Positions 51,138-61,834 of a stretch of 64,000 bases of DNA are shown in pieces (the first letter of the stretch is position 1; every line of letters begins with the position of its first letter). Origin of the DNA: Thioclava nitratireducens. Lineage in GTDB: Bacteria; Pseudomonadota; Alphaproteobacteria; Rhodobacterales; Rhodobacteraceae. Location: contig NZ_CP019437.1 of NCBI RefSeq assembly GCF_001940525.2, forward strand, positions 463,501-527,500, in the 5' to 3' direction. A model generated the notes under the pieces. It worked only from the letters and a program-made list of their open reading frames with translations, ran no database searches and had not been told where the DNA came from. A program made the position numbers and the translations under genes.

Positions 51138-51299
51138 ATGGCTGTCGAAAAAATGCCTGCGGGCAGGAAACCCCAGACCACCGAGCTTGCGAACAATAAG
51201 GGCCATGCCGCCCTCGCTTGGCATCACTTCTTCCGGGGGCTGTCCGAAGAGAAGAGTGACGATACGCGCAGCGCCTTGCCGCGCGGCGTTCAGGAATGA
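51138..51299 (+). CDS. Possible small protein (53 aa)
   Basis: ATG at 51138 has GGAGGG 6 bases upstream. The frame reads MAVEKMPAGRKPQTTELANN and ends LPRGVQE with TGA at 51297-51299. It is a polar, soluble sequence, with no membrane helix or known family. Third codon positions favour G/C only moderately. It could be a real small gene in an otherwise decayed region, or a chance frame with a good Shine-Dalgarno. Confidence 0.4.
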   Translation: MAVEKMPAGRKPQTTELANNKGHAALAWHHFFRGLSEEKSDDTRSALPRGVQE

Positions 51300-51738
51300 T
51301 CTTTCCTGCAACACAGGACCGGAGTTCCCGGCAAGATGGCTGAGCGATGTGATGTTCCGTGTGAACCGGTCGGCGTTCGCCACACGACTTGCCGGGAGGT
51401 GGAGCGGCAGGGGGAAGCTCCTGCCGCTTTGCTTTTTCGAAGACGGTATCGATGATCTTCAGGAACAGGGATCGTCGATCAGCCGCGCGGGCTTGGCGAA
51501 AGCGCGAAGACTTTCCGCATCGGTGATCGTCACGCCGCTCCATTCGATTTCGACGCCTTAGGGCTTCAATTGACGGATTGCGCGGCTCAAGTTCTCTGGC
51601 ACGATCCCGCTATATCCGTGCGCCAGTTTGCGAAAAGATCCGGGACGAAGATCTGCTCAATCGAGGGAATGTCCGTCTACACGAACGCGGGTTCTTTCCG
51701 CAGGCGGTGCTTCTGCTCAGGAGCGTTCAGCGCGGCCC
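51300..51738. other. Gene-poor region of about 440 bp upstream of the glpR 3' end
   Basis: No supported gene on either strand. A short reverse-strand frame around 51460-51560 (GVEIEWSGVTITDAESLRAF) looks protein-like but has no start codon and stops after about 32 residues. It may be the remnant of a decayed gene. Confidence 0.4.
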
Positions 51739-52497
51739 TTAGACGACGACGATTTTGGTGTTCCATTCCGCGCAGCGCTTGGTCAGCGCATCGGAGAGCG
51801 GCGCGTCTGTAAAGATCGTGTCGATCTCTTCGAGCGAGGCGAGCCGCACCGGAGCGGAGCGCGTCAGCTTCGAACTGTCGGTGACCAAGAAGACCTTGCG
51901 TGCCTGGCGTATGATTGTCCGGCTGACTCGGACTTCGGCGAGATCGTAGTCGAGCAAATCGCCCTCGTCATCGAGTGCCGAGACGCCGATCACCGCGAAA
52001 TCCACTTTGAACTGGCTCATGAAATCGGCCGTCAGGTCGCCGACCAGCCCGCCATCCGACCGACGCAGGTTGCCGCCCGCCACCATGATCTCGCAACTCT
52101 CGTTCGCCAGTAAGGTATTGGCGACATTGCTGTTGTTCGTGACAACGGTAATGTTCGAATGATGGCAGAGTTCGCGCGCCACAGCCTCGGTCGTGGTGCC
52201 GAGGTTAAGGATTATCGAGCTGTTATCGGGGATCTCCTTGGCGCAGGCCCGACCGATGGCCGCTTTCGCATCCGCACCCATCCGGCGCCGTTCTTCGTAA
52301 TCGAAATTGACGACGCCCTTCCGGATGACGGCGCCACCATGAACGCGGTCGAGATGTCCTGCGTCGGATAGCTCCGACAAATCGCGACGGATCGTCTGCA
52401 GCGAAACATTGAAATGCTCGGCCAGCGTTTCGACCACGACACGCCCGTCGGTGCGCGCAATTTCGAGAATTTCGTTCTGTCGAAAATTTAGCGCCAT
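51739..52497 (-). CDS. glpR: Glycerol-3-phosphate regulon repressor (DeoR family)
   Basis: This is a 252-residue DeoR-type repressor. The N-terminal helix-turn-helix is at about 5-55 (FRQNEILEIARTDGRVVVET, FNVSLQTIRRDLSEL). The C-terminal sugar-phosphate sensing domain contains the conserved NLGTTTEAVARELC and LVTDSSKLTRSA. It diverges from glpD. The ATG at 52497 is preceded by GGAGG; the longer start at 52524 is less likely. Glycerol-3-phosphate should release it. Repeats of AAAAACG at 10-bp spacing upstream of glpD are a candidate operator. Confidence 0.88.
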   Translation of the reverse strand: MALNFRQNEILEIARTDGRVVVETLAEHFNVSLQTIRRDLSELSDAGHLDRVHGGAVIRKGVVNFDYEERRRMGADAKAAIGRACAKEIPDNSSIILNLGTTTEAVARELCHHSNITVVTNNSNVANTLLANESCEIMVAGGNLRRSDGGLVGDLTADFMSQFKVDFAVIGVSALDDEGDLLDYDLAEVRVSRTIIRQARKVFLVTDSSKLTRSAPVRLASLEEIDTIFTDAPLSDALTKRCAEWNTKIVVV

Positions 52498-52529
52498 GCG
52501 GCCTCCTTGGAAGTCCCCTGCCACAGCTT

Positions 52530-52551
52530 CACGCCCGTGTCACGCCCGTGT
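52530..52551 (+). repeat. Exact 11-bp tandem duplication
   Basis: CACGCCCGTGT occurs twice in a row (52530-52540 and 52541-52551), about 35 bp upstream of the glpR start on the opposite strand. No assigned role. Confidence 0.6.
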
Positions 52552-52605
52552 CGCCCGGGCGCTTCGCGCGATTTGCGGGATCGCGCTATTACCCGCGAAA
52601 ATCCA

Positions 52606-52640
52606 GAAAAACGCCGAAAAACGATCAAAAACGAAAAAAC
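52606..52640 (+). promoter_or_regulatory. Candidate GlpR operator, AAAAACG repeats with a 10-bp period
   Basis: GAAAAACG occurs at 52606-52613 and 52616-52623, a third imperfect copy at 52626-52633 (CAAAAACG), then AAAAAAC at 52634-52640. The 10-bp spacing places each on the same face of the helix, as for DeoR-family direct repeats. TTGACA (52643-52648) follows directly, so repression by blocking the -35 region is likely. Confidence 0.6.
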
Positions 52641-52698
52641 TTTTGACAGAAAGTAACGAATCGCTCACGTTTGTAGGCGCAGCGAGGGAGGATCGTCT

Positions 52699-54312
52699 GT
52701 GCCAGCTTTCGAAAATAACGACCGGGTGACCGATCTTTTCGTGATCGGCGGCGGCATCAACGGGTGCGGTATCGCCCGGGACGCTGCGGGGCGCGGACTG
52801 TCGGTTACGCTTGCGGAAATGGGCGATCTCGCGCAGGCGACCTCGTCTTCGTCGACCAAATTGTTCCATGGTGGCTTGCGCTATCTCGAGTTTTTCGAAT
52901 TCAGGCTGGTGCGCGAGGCGTTGCGCGAACGCGAAGTACTCCTGAACGCCATGCCCCATATCAGCTGGCCGATGCGTTTCGTGCTGCCCTACAGCGCCGA
53001 CATGCGTTTCGAGAGCGACACGCCCACGTCGCGTCTGCTCTCGCGGATCATGCCCTGGATGAAAGGGCGCCGCCCGGCCTGGCTCATTCGGCTGGGCCTT
53101 TTTCTTTACGACCATCTTGGCGGGCGCAATCTGCTTCCCGGAACGGAAACTCTCGATCTTTCCGAGGACGAGGCGGGTCGACCGCTGCAAGAGCGGTTCC
53201 GTCTTGCCTACGAGTATTCGGATTGCTGGGTTCAGGATGCGCGTCTGGTCGTCTTGAACGCCCGGGATGCGGAGGCGCGCGGCGCCACGATCCTGACCCG
53301 CACGAAGGTCGTCGCAGCCGAACGGCGCGACGGGGTTTGGCATGTCACCACCGAAGGCAGGGAAGGGCGTCGCGAACACTACGCCCGCGCGCTGGTGAAT
53401 GCCGGGGGGCCCTGGGTCGAGAACGTGATCACCAACACGGTGCGGATCAACACGCGGGAGTCGATCCGCTTGGTCCGTGGAAGCCATATCGTCACGCGCA
53501 AGCTCTACGACCATGACCGCTGCTATTTCTTCCAGGGCGAGGATGGCCGGATTTGTTTCGCGATCCCCTACGAGCAGGATTTCACGCTTATCGGTACCAC
53601 GGATCAGGATCATCAGGGGCCGCCGGGCGAAGCCGTCTGCACCGACGCCGAGAAAGATTATCTCTGCGCCTTCGTGTCGAATTATTTCAAGACGCCGGTG
53701 ACCCGGGACGACATCGTCTGGACCTATTCGGGCGTGCGGCCGCTCTATAATGACGGGGCGTCTTCGGCGACGGCGGCGACGCGCGACTACGTGCTCTCGC
53801 TGGACGATCAGGCGGGGCTTCCGCTGCTCAACGTGTTCGGTGGAAAGATCACGACCTATCGCCGCTTGGCCGAAGGCGCGCTGGCAAAGCTCGCGCATTA
53901 TTTCCCGGATATGCCCGGGGAATGGACTGCGCGCGCATCCTTGCCGGGCGGAGAGTTCGCGCCGACCGAGACCGATCGAATTCTTGGCGAAATCATGCGC
54001 GAGTATCCGTTCCTGGATTCGGCATGGGCGGAGCGGATGCTGCGTCATTACGGGCTCGATACGCGCGAAATCCTTGGCGATGCGAAATCGGCAGAGGATC
54101 TCGGACAGGATTTCGGCGCGACGCTCCGTGCTGCCGAGGTCGACTGGCTGATGAAGAAGGAATGGGCGCAGACCGCCGACGATATCGTCTGGCGCCGGAC
54201 CAAGCTCGGGCTCCGTCTGAGCGCATCCGAGATCGAAACATTGGCCGAATACACGAAAGCACGAGTTGCGGATCAGCAGGGCGCGGGTAGCGGAATGAGG
54301 GGGCAGGCATGA
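52699..54312 (+). CDS. glpD: Aerobic glycerol-3-phosphate dehydrogenase
   Basis: This is a 537-residue membrane-associated flavoenzyme. The FAD motif GGGINGCGIARDAAGRG is at about 16-32, TKLFHGGLRYLEFFEFRLVR at ~53-72, and PGEAVC-type C-terminal domain features follow. It oxidises glycerol-3-phosphate to dihydroxyacetone phosphate, feeding the quinone pool. The start is GTG at 52699 with GGGAGGA upstream. It is first in the glp operon and overlaps glpS by 4 bp. Confidence 0.93.
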   Translation: MPAFENNDRVTDLFVIGGGINGCGIARDAAGRGLSVTLAEMGDLAQATSSSSTKLFHGGLRYLEFFEFRLVREALREREVLLNAMPHISWPMRFVLPYSADMRFESDTPTSRLLSRIMPWMKGRRPAWLIRLGLFLYDHLGGRNLLPGTETLDLSEDEAGRPLQERFRLAYEYSDCWVQDARLVVLNARDAEARGATILTRTKVVAAERRDGVWHVTTEGREGRREHYARALVNAGGPWVENVITNTVRINTRESIRLVRGSHIVTRKLYDHDRCYFFQGEDGRICFAIPYEQDFTLIGTTDQDHQGPPGEAVCTDAEKDYLCAFVSNYFKTPVTRDDIVWTYSGVRPLYNDGASSATAATRDYVLSLDDQAGLPLLNVFGGKITTYRRLAEGALAKLAHYFPDMPGEWTARASLPGGEFAPTETDRILGEIMREYPFLDSAWAERMLRHYGLDTREILGDAKSAEDLGQDFGATLRAAEVDWLMKKEWAQTADDIVWRRTKLGLRLSASEIETLAEYTKARVADQQGAGSGMRGQA

Positions 54313-55403
54313 CACTGGAGTTGAAAGGCGTCGAGCGAGTAGTCGATGGGCGGACCCATATCCACCCGACCGATCTCGTCTTGCAGAAGGGCACGATGAA
54401 CGTGCTTCTCGGGCCGACGCTGGCGGGCAAGACGTCGCTGATGCGGCTTATGGCGGGGCTCGATGAGCCGAGCGCCGGCCGAGTCTTCTGGGAGGGCGAG
54501 GACGTCACCGGCGCGCGGGTGCAGGACCGCAAGGTGGCGATGGTCTACCAGCAATTCATCAACTACCCGGCGATGAGTGTCTACGACAACATCGCCTCGC
54601 CGCTGCGACTGCAGAAGCGCGAGGCCTCCGAGATCGACCGGCGCGTCCGCGAGACCGCCGAGATGATGAAGCTGACGCCGATGCTCGAGCGCAAACCGCT
54701 GGAGCTGTCGGGCGGCCAGCAGCAACGCTGCGCGCTGGCGCGGGCGCTCGTAAAAGGCGCGGGGCTCGTGCTGCTCGACGAACCGCTGGCCAATCTCGAC
54801 TACAAGCTCCGCGAAGAGTTGCGTGTCGAAATTCCGAAAATCTTCGAAGCTTCCGGCGCGATCTTCGTCTACGCCACGACCGAGCCGGAAGAGGCACTGC
54901 TGCTCGGTGGCAATACCGCGACGCTCTGGGAGGGGCGGATCACGCAGTTCGGCCCGACCGCCGAGGTCTACCGCCAGCCGCGCGACCAGATTACGGCGCG
55001 GGTCTTCTCGGATCCGCCGATGAATTTCGTCGACGTCGCGCGCGACGGTCACCGTCTCGTTTTCGGCGGAGAGGCGCGCTGGCCGGCCGACGGCGGTTTC
55101 GCGCAGCTCGAGGCAGGGCGCTACATCGCCGGCTTCCGGCCCAATCACGTCCACCTGGCGCGCGAGGGCGGGGATGGCAACGCGCTCGAATTCCGCTGCC
55201 AGCTGACCGGCACCGAGGTGACGGGATCGGAGACTTATCTGCATCTGCGTCACGGCGACCAGTCCTGGGTCGCCTTGATCCCTGGCGTCTATGACCTCGG
55301 CACGGGCGACGAAGTGGTGATCGCGGTAGATACCGATCGGATTTACCTGTTCTCAGAGGACGGATCTCTGGCGGTTCCGGCCGCATATGCGCAGGCGGCT
55401 TGA
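54309..55403 (+). CDS. glpS: Glycerol ABC importer ATPase GlpS
   Basis: This is a 364-residue ATPase of the carbohydrate-importer (MalK-like) type: the ATPase domain (1-~235) and a C-terminal TOBE-like domain. Walker A is GPTLAGKTS (atypical but with GKT/S), the signature is the consensus LSGGQQQR, and Walker B is VLLDEPLANLD. The H-loop, expected YVTHD, reads YATTEPEEAL and has no histidine. It overlaps glpD by 4 bp. It pairs with GlpT; see the finding on asymmetric ATP sites. Located in the cytoplasm at the inner membrane. Confidence 0.9.
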   Translation: MTLELKGVERVVDGRTHIHPTDLVLQKGTMNVLLGPTLAGKTSLMRLMAGLDEPSAGRVFWEGEDVTGARVQDRKVAMVYQQFINYPAMSVYDNIASPLRLQKREASEIDRRVRETAEMMKLTPMLERKPLELSGGQQQRCALARALVKGAGLVLLDEPLANLDYKLREELRVEIPKIFEASGAIFVYATTEPEEALLLGGNTATLWEGRITQFGPTAEVYRQPRDQITARVFSDPPMNFVDVARDGHRLVFGGEARWPADGGFAQLEAGRYIAGFRPNHVHLAREGGDGNALEFRCQLTGTEVTGSETYLHLRHGDQSWVALIPGVYDLGTGDEVVIAVDTDRIYLFSEDGSLAVPAAYAQAA

Positions 55404-55414
55404 GGGGGAAGACA

Positions 55415-56506
55415 ATGGCACAAATCACTTTGAACAATCTTGCGCATAGTTATCTGCCCGATCCGAGTTCGGAGGATGACTGGGCGCTCAAACCCTTCGA
55501 TCATATCTGGGACGACGGCGGCGCCTATGCGCTTCTGGGATCCTCGGGCTGCGGAAAATCTACACTTCTCAACATCATCTCGGGACTGCTGCAACCTTCG
55601 CAGGGACGGATCCTTTTCGACGGAAAGGACGTCACCCACGCAGCGACGGCGGAACGAAATATCGCTCAGGTGTTCCAGTTTCCCGTCGTCTACGACACGA
55701 TGACGGTGCGCGACAACCTAGCCTTTCCCCTGAAAAATCGCGGCATGAGAGCCGATTACATCAAGGCGCGGGTCGACCAGATCGCCGCTATGATCGGGAT
55801 GGAGGAGGTGCTTTCGCGCAAGGCACGCGGCCTGACAGCGGACGCCAAGCAGAAGATCAGCCTCGGGCGCGGCATGGTGCGCGAGGACGTCAATGCGATC
55901 CTCTTCGACGAGCCGCTGACCGTCATCGACCCGCATATGAAGTTCGAACTCCGCACGCAGCTGAAAGCGCTTCATCGCGAGTTCGGGCACACGATGATCT
56001 ACGTCACCCATGACCAGACAGAGGCGCTGACCTTCGCCGACAAGGTGGTCGTGATGTCCGAAGGCCGGGTCGTGCAGATGGGAACGCCGAAGGAATTGTT
56101 CGAGCGGCCCGCGCATACATTCGTGGGTTACTTCATTGGCTCTCCCGGAATGAATTTCCTAGAGGCCAAGGTGTCGGGATCGCGGGCCGTCATCGACGGC
56201 TACGAGATCCCGCTGGGCGCGGCCTATTCGAATGGGCCATTGGAAGGTCGCGTCCAGCTTGGCATCCGTCCGGAATTCTGTGCGCTCTCGGATGAGGGAG
56301 ATGGTCTGCCGGTGCAGATCGAGCGCGTCGAGGATGTCGGACGCCACCGGATCGTCCGGGCCCGGGCTGCCGGGACGGAGCTGAATATCTCCGTGCCCGA
56401 GGGGGCGCCGGTGCCCGCAGATGCGAACCGGCTGATCCTCGCACCCGAACAGATCAACATTTACGCCGACAATTGGCGCGTCGCACCGATCGGGGAGGCA
56501 AGCTGA
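55415..56506 (+). CDS. glpT: Glycerol ABC importer ATPase GlpT
   Basis: This is a 363-residue MalK-like ATPase. Walker A is GSSGCGKST, Walker B ILFDEPLTVID and the H-loop YVTHDQTEAL, all canonical. The signature LSGGQ is replaced by LTADAKQK, so this subunit cannot provide a normal signature to its partner. It pairs with GlpS, which has the opposite defects. GAGGGGGAAGACA precedes the ATG. The ABC gene named glpT here is unrelated to the E. coli glycerol-3-phosphate antiporter of the same name. Confidence 0.9.
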   Translation: MAQITLNNLAHSYLPDPSSEDDWALKPFDHIWDDGGAYALLGSSGCGKSTLLNIISGLLQPSQGRILFDGKDVTHAATAERNIAQVFQFPVVYDTMTVRDNLAFPLKNRGMRADYIKARVDQIAAMIGMEEVLSRKARGLTADAKQKISLGRGMVREDVNAILFDEPLTVIDPHMKFELRTQLKALHREFGHTMIYVTHDQTEALTFADKVVVMSEGRVVQMGTPKELFERPAHTFVGYFIGSPGMNFLEAKVSGSRAVIDGYEIPLGAAYSNGPLEGRVQLGIRPEFCALSDEGDGLPVQIERVEDVGRHRIVRARAAGTELNISVPEGAPVPADANRLILAPEQINIYADNWRVAPIGEAS

Positions 56507-57378
56507 TGGAAAAGACACAGAATAACCGCGCTTGGTGGCTGGTTCTGCCGGTCCTGTTGCTGGTCGCCTTCTCGGCGGTGATCCCACTGATGACAGTGGT
56601 GAATTATTCGGTTCAGGACACGTTCGGAAACAACGTCTTCTTCTGGGCCGGGCTCGAATGGTTCGATGAGATGCTGCATTCGGATCGCATGTGGAACGCG
56701 CTCGGGCGGCAGACGATGTTCTCGGCGATCATCCTCGCGATCGAGGTGCCGCTCGGGGTGTTCGTTGCGCTCAACATGCCCAAGCGTGGTGCCTGGGCCT
56801 CGTTCTGCCTGGTGACGATGGCGCTGCCGTTGCTGATCCCGTTCAACGTGGTCGGCACGATCTGGCAGATTTTCGGGCGCGTGGATATCGGTCTCCTGGG
56901 ATATTCGCTCGACGCGATGGGGATCGACTACAACTACACCGCAAATGTCCGCGATGCCTGGATCACCATCGTTGTGATGGATGTCTGGCACTGGACGTCG
57001 CTGGTCGCGCTTCTGGCCTATGCCGGGCTGCAATCCATTCCGGACGCCTACTACCAGGCGGCCAAGATCGATCAGGCGAGCCGCTGGAAGATCTTCCGCT
57101 ACATCGAGCTGCCGAAGATGCAGGGCGTGCTGACCATCGCGATCCTGCTGCGCTTCATGGACAGTTTCAAGATTTACACCGAACCCTTCGTCGTCACCGG
57201 CGGCGGCCCCGGCAACTCCACCACCTTCCTGTCGATCGACCTCGTGAAGATGGCGCTGGGGCAGTTCGACCTCGGTCCCGCCGCGGCCTACTCGCTGATG
57301 TATTTCCTCGTGATCCTGTTGGTGAGCTGGGCCTTCTACACGGTGATGACCAATATCGAGAAGTCGGAGGGCAAGTGA
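56506..57378 (+). CDS. glpP: Glycerol ABC importer permease GlpP
   Basis: This is a 290-residue MalF-type sugar permease with six transmembrane helices (first at about 10-32) and the EAA loop (about 186-205, YYQAAKIDQASRWKIFRYIE). TEPFVVTGGGPGNSTT is characteristic of this family. The ATG at 56506 overlaps the glpT stop (TGATG). It forms the membrane heterodimer with GlpQ. Confidence 0.92.
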   Translation: MEKTQNNRAWWLVLPVLLLVAFSAVIPLMTVVNYSVQDTFGNNVFFWAGLEWFDEMLHSDRMWNALGRQTMFSAIILAIEVPLGVFVALNMPKRGAWASFCLVTMALPLLIPFNVVGTIWQIFGRVDIGLLGYSLDAMGIDYNYTANVRDAWITIVVMDVWHWTSLVALLAYAGLQSIPDAYYQAAKIDQASRWKIFRYIELPKMQGVLTIAILLRFMDSFKIYTEPFVVTGGGPGNSTTFLSIDLVKMALGQFDLGPAAAYSLMYFLVILLVSWAFYTVMTNIEKSEGK

Positions 57379-58181
57379 TGCGACTGAAATCACAACCGAT
57401 CGTCATGGCGCTTTACCTGCTGTTCCTGATGATCCCGATCTACTGGCTTCTGAACATGAGCCTGAAGACCAACGAGGAGATCCTGTCGAGCTTTTCGCTC
57501 TGGCCGCACGATCTGACTTTCGCAAACTACGTCAAGATCTTCACCGATCCGAGCTGGTACATGGGCTATGTCAATTCGCTCATCTACGTGGTCCAGAACA
57601 CGGTGATTTCGATCACCGTCGCGCTGCCTGCCGCCTACGCGTTCTCGCGCTACAACTTCATGGGCGACAAACACCTGTTCTTCTGGTTGCTGACGAACCG
57701 GATGGCGCCGCCCGCGGTTTTCGCCCTGCCGTTCTTCCAGCTTTATTCCTCGATCGGGCTGTTCGACACGCATATCGCGGTGGCGCTGGCGCACACGCTG
57801 TTCAACGTGCCCCTCGCAGTCTGGATTCTCGAAGGCTTCATGCGCGGGGTTCCGAAGGAGATCGACGAGACCGCCTATATCGACGGCTATTCCTTCGGGC
57901 GTTTCTTCATCAAGATCTTCATGCCGCTTATCGCATCCGGCATCGGGGTCGCTGCCTTCTTCTGTTTCATGTTCTCCTGGGTCGAGCTGCTGCTGTCGCG
58001 CACGCTGACATCGGTCGCGGCCAAGCCGATTGGGGCGACCATGACCCGTACCGTCTCCGCTTCGGGGGTGGATTGGGGGCTGCTCGCAGCCGCTGGGGTT
58101 CTCACCATCATTCCCGGGGCGCTCGTGATCTATTTCGTGCGCAACTACATCGCCAAGGGCTTCGCCCTGGGCCGCGTCTGA
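57378..58181 (+). CDS. glpQ: Glycerol ABC importer permease GlpQ
   Basis: This is a 267-residue MalG-type permease with six helices. The EAA region is KEIDETAYIDGYSFGRFFIK and the C-terminal VIYFVRNYIAKGFALGRV is typical. It starts at ATG 57378 overlapping the glpP stop (TGATG). Partner of GlpP. Confidence 0.92.
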   Translation: MRLKSQPIVMALYLLFLMIPIYWLLNMSLKTNEEILSSFSLWPHDLTFANYVKIFTDPSWYMGYVNSLIYVVQNTVISITVALPAAYAFSRYNFMGDKHLFFWLLTNRMAPPAVFALPFFQLYSSIGLFDTHIAVALAHTLFNVPLAVWILEGFMRGVPKEIDETAYIDGYSFGRFFIKIFMPLIASGIGVAAFFCFMFSWVELLLSRTLTSVAAKPIGATMTRTVSASGVDWGLLAAAGVLTIIPGALVIYFVRNYIAKGFALGRV

Positions 58182-58193
58182 GGAGGTAGCACT

Positions 58194-58466
58194 ATGAGCT
58201 GGATGGCATGGACATGGCCGACCGCATTATTCTTCGCGGTGATTGCGCTCTTGTTGGTGATCTTCACCGTGATCGGGGTCAAACGTCCCGAGACGCCGCG
58301 CGTCGGCATCCTTCGTATCGAGACGACCCGGGGCGACCGGCTGTTCATCAGCCTGCTCGGGGCGGCTTTCATCAATCTGATCTGGCTGGGCATGGCGGGA
58401 GCGCCGGTCTGGGGCGGGCTGATCCTCAGCTTCGTCTGGGCGGCGGCCGTGTTCCGCTGGGTCTGA
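58194..58466 (+). CDS. glpU: DUF2160 small membrane protein of the glycerol importer operon
   Basis: This is a 90-residue protein with two transmembrane helices (about 8-28 and 50-85, the second possibly a pair) and a short polar loop RPETPRVGILRIETTRGDRL. It occupies the position of glpU in the known rhizobial glpDSTPQUV operon. The role in glycerol transport is not established. GGAGGTAGC precedes the ATG, 12 bp after glpQ. Confidence 0.88.
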   Translation: MSWMAWTWPTALFFAVIALLLVIFTVIGVKRPETPRVGILRIETTRGDRLFISLLGAAFINLIWLGMAGAPVWGGLILSFVWAAAVFRWV

Positions 58467-58505
58467 TCCAAGACAAACAACGCAAAAACTCAGGGAGGAG
58501 AAACT

Positions 58506-60236
58506 ATGAGACTGCGTTTAACTACCGCGATGGCGCTTGCGCTAATGGTCGCGTCACCAGCCTTGGCCGACATGGAGGCGGGCAAGCAGTTCCTCGAGCA
58601 GGAAATCGGCGACATGACGACACTGTCGCAAGCCGATGCCGAAAAGGAACTGCAATGGTTCGTCGACGCGGCGAAGCCCTATCAGGGCATGGAGATCCAC
58701 GTGGTCTCGGAATCGCTCACGACCCACGCCTACGAGTCGAAGACGCTCGCGCCGTGGTTCGAGAAGATCACCGGGATAAAGGTGATCCATGACGTGATTC
58801 AGGAAGGCGACGTCGTCGAGAAGATCCAGACCCAGATGCAGACGGGCGAGAATATCTACGACGCCTATGTCAACGACTCCGATTTCATCGGGACGCACTG
58901 GCGCTATGGTCAGGTTCGCGATCTGACCGATTGGATGGAAGGCGACGGCAAAGCGGTCACCGATCCCTATTTCGACCTCGAGGATTTCATCGGCCTCAGC
59001 TTCACCACCGGGCCGGACGGCAAGCTCTACCAGCTGCCCGACCAGCAATTCGCGAACCTCTACTGGTTCCGCTACGACTGGTTCAACGACGAGAAGACCA
59101 AGAAGGACTTCAAGGACGAATACGGCTACGATCTCGGCGTGCCCGTGAACTGGTCGGCCTATGAGGATATCGCCAAGTTCTTCACCGGGCGCGACATGTC
59201 CTATATCGGCGGTCCGAAGAAGGTCTATGGCAACATGGACTATGGCAAGAAGGACCCCTCGCTCGGCTGGCGCTTCACCGATGCGTGGCTGTCGATGGCC
59301 GGCGAAGGCGACAAGGGCCTACCGAACGGCAAGCCGGTCGACGAATGGGGCATCCGCGTTAACGAGCAGGATCAGCCGATCGGCTCCTGCGTCGATCGTG
59401 GCGGCGCGACCAACGGTCCGGCGGCGGTTTACGCCGTGCAGAAATATATCGACTGGCTGAAGAACTATGCTCCGCCGTCTGCCGAAGGCATGACCTTCTC
59501 CGAGGCAGGTCCGGTTCCGGCACAGGGCGAGGTCGCTCAGCAGGCTTTCTGGTATACGGCCTTCACCGCCGACATGGTGAAGAAGGGTCTGCCCGTCGTG
59601 AACGAGGATGGTACGCCGAAATGGCGCATGGCACCGTCCCCGCATGGCGCCTACTGGGAGAAGGGCATGAAGCTCGGCTACCAGGACGTGGGTTCGTGGA
59701 CGCTGATGAAATCGACTCCGCTCGAGCGGGCACAGGCCGCGTGGCTCTATGCTCAGTTTGTGACGTCCAAACTCGTCGACGTGAAGAAGAGCCAAGTGGG
59801 TCTGACCTTCATTCGTGAAAGCACGATTCAGGACAAGAGCTTCACCGATCGCGCGCCCGACCTGGGCGGTCTGATCGAATTCTACCGCTCGCCCGCCCGC
59901 GTTCAGTGGACGCCTACGGGCACCAACGTGCCGGATTATCCGAAACTGGCGCAGCTGTGGTGGCAGAATATCGGGGATGCGTCCTCGGGTGCGAAAACCG
60001 TGCAGGAAGCCATGGACTCGCTCTGCGAAGCACAGGAAAAGGTGCTCGAGCGTCTCGAGCGTGCGGGTGTCCAAGGCGACAAGGGTCCGAAAATGGCCGA
60101 GAAGCACGATCTCGAATGGTGGCATAACTATTCGGTCGAGCATGGCTCGCAATCGCCCAAGCTGAAGCTGGACAACGAGAGCGAAAAGCCGATCACCGTC
60201 GATTACGACGAGCTCGTGAAAAGCTGGAATGAATAA
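58506..60236 (+). CDS. glpV: Glycerol ABC importer binding protein GlpV
   Basis: This is a 576-residue periplasmic protein with a signal peptide (1-21, cleavage ALA-D) and a type 1 extracellular solute-binding fold. At 576 residues it is larger than the usual ~430 of carbohydrate-binding proteins. [19 protein letters not shown] and [20 protein letters not shown] lie in the conserved lobes. GGAGGAG precedes the ATG. It ends the importer operon and is followed by a hairpin before glpK. Confidence 0.9.
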   Translation: MRLRLTTAMALALMVASPALADMEAGKQFLEQEIGDMTTLSQADAEKELQWFVDAAKPYQGMEIHVVSESLTTHAYESKTLAPWFEKITGIKVIHDVIQEGDVVEKIQTQMQTGENIYDAYVNDSDFIGTHWRYGQVRDLTDWMEGDGKAVTDPYFDLEDFIGLSFTTGPDGKLYQLPDQQFANLYWFRYDWFNDEKTKKDFKDEYGYDLGVPVNWSAYEDIAKFFTGRDMSYIGGPKKVYGNMDYGKKDPSLGWRFTDAWLSMAGEGDKGLPNGKPVDEWGIRVNEQDQPIGSCVDRGGATNGPAAVYAVQKYIDWLKNYAPPSAEGMTFSEAGPVPAQGEVAQQAFWYTAFTADMVKKGLPVVNEDGTPKWRMAPSPHGAYWEKGMKLGYQDVGSWTLMKSTPLERAQAAWLYAQFVTSKLVDVKKSQVGLTFIRESTIQDKSFTDRAPDLGGLIEFYRSPARVQWTPTGTNVPDYPKLAQLWWQNIGDASSGAKTVQEAMDSLCEAQEKVLERLERAGVQGDKGPKMAEKHDLEWWHNYSVEHGSQSPKLKLDNESEKPITVDYDELVKSWNE

Positions 60237-60240
60237 CTGA

Positions 60241-60280
60241 AACGAGGCGAGGCGGTGCCGCGGCATCGCCTCGTTCTCTT
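60241..60280 (+). terminator. Hairpin between glpV and glpK
   Basis: AACGAGGCGA (60241-60250) pairs with TCGCCTCGTT (60266-60275), and the loop can form a further short stem. CTCTTTCTC follows. It may act as a partial terminator, setting a lower level for glpK. Confidence 0.65.
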
Positions 60281-60334
60281 TCTCGCCATGCCCTGGATGG
60301 AGAGGTCATCGCCAGAAAGAGAACGGTAGGATTG

Positions 60335-61833
<1,499 letters not shown>

Positions 61834-61834
<1 letters not shown>

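Noticed and set aside
50740..51561. A 273-codon frame on the plus strand.
   Set aside because: Only its first part is protein-like, and that is the 5' half of the decayed cold-shock gene. The rest lacks any family pattern.
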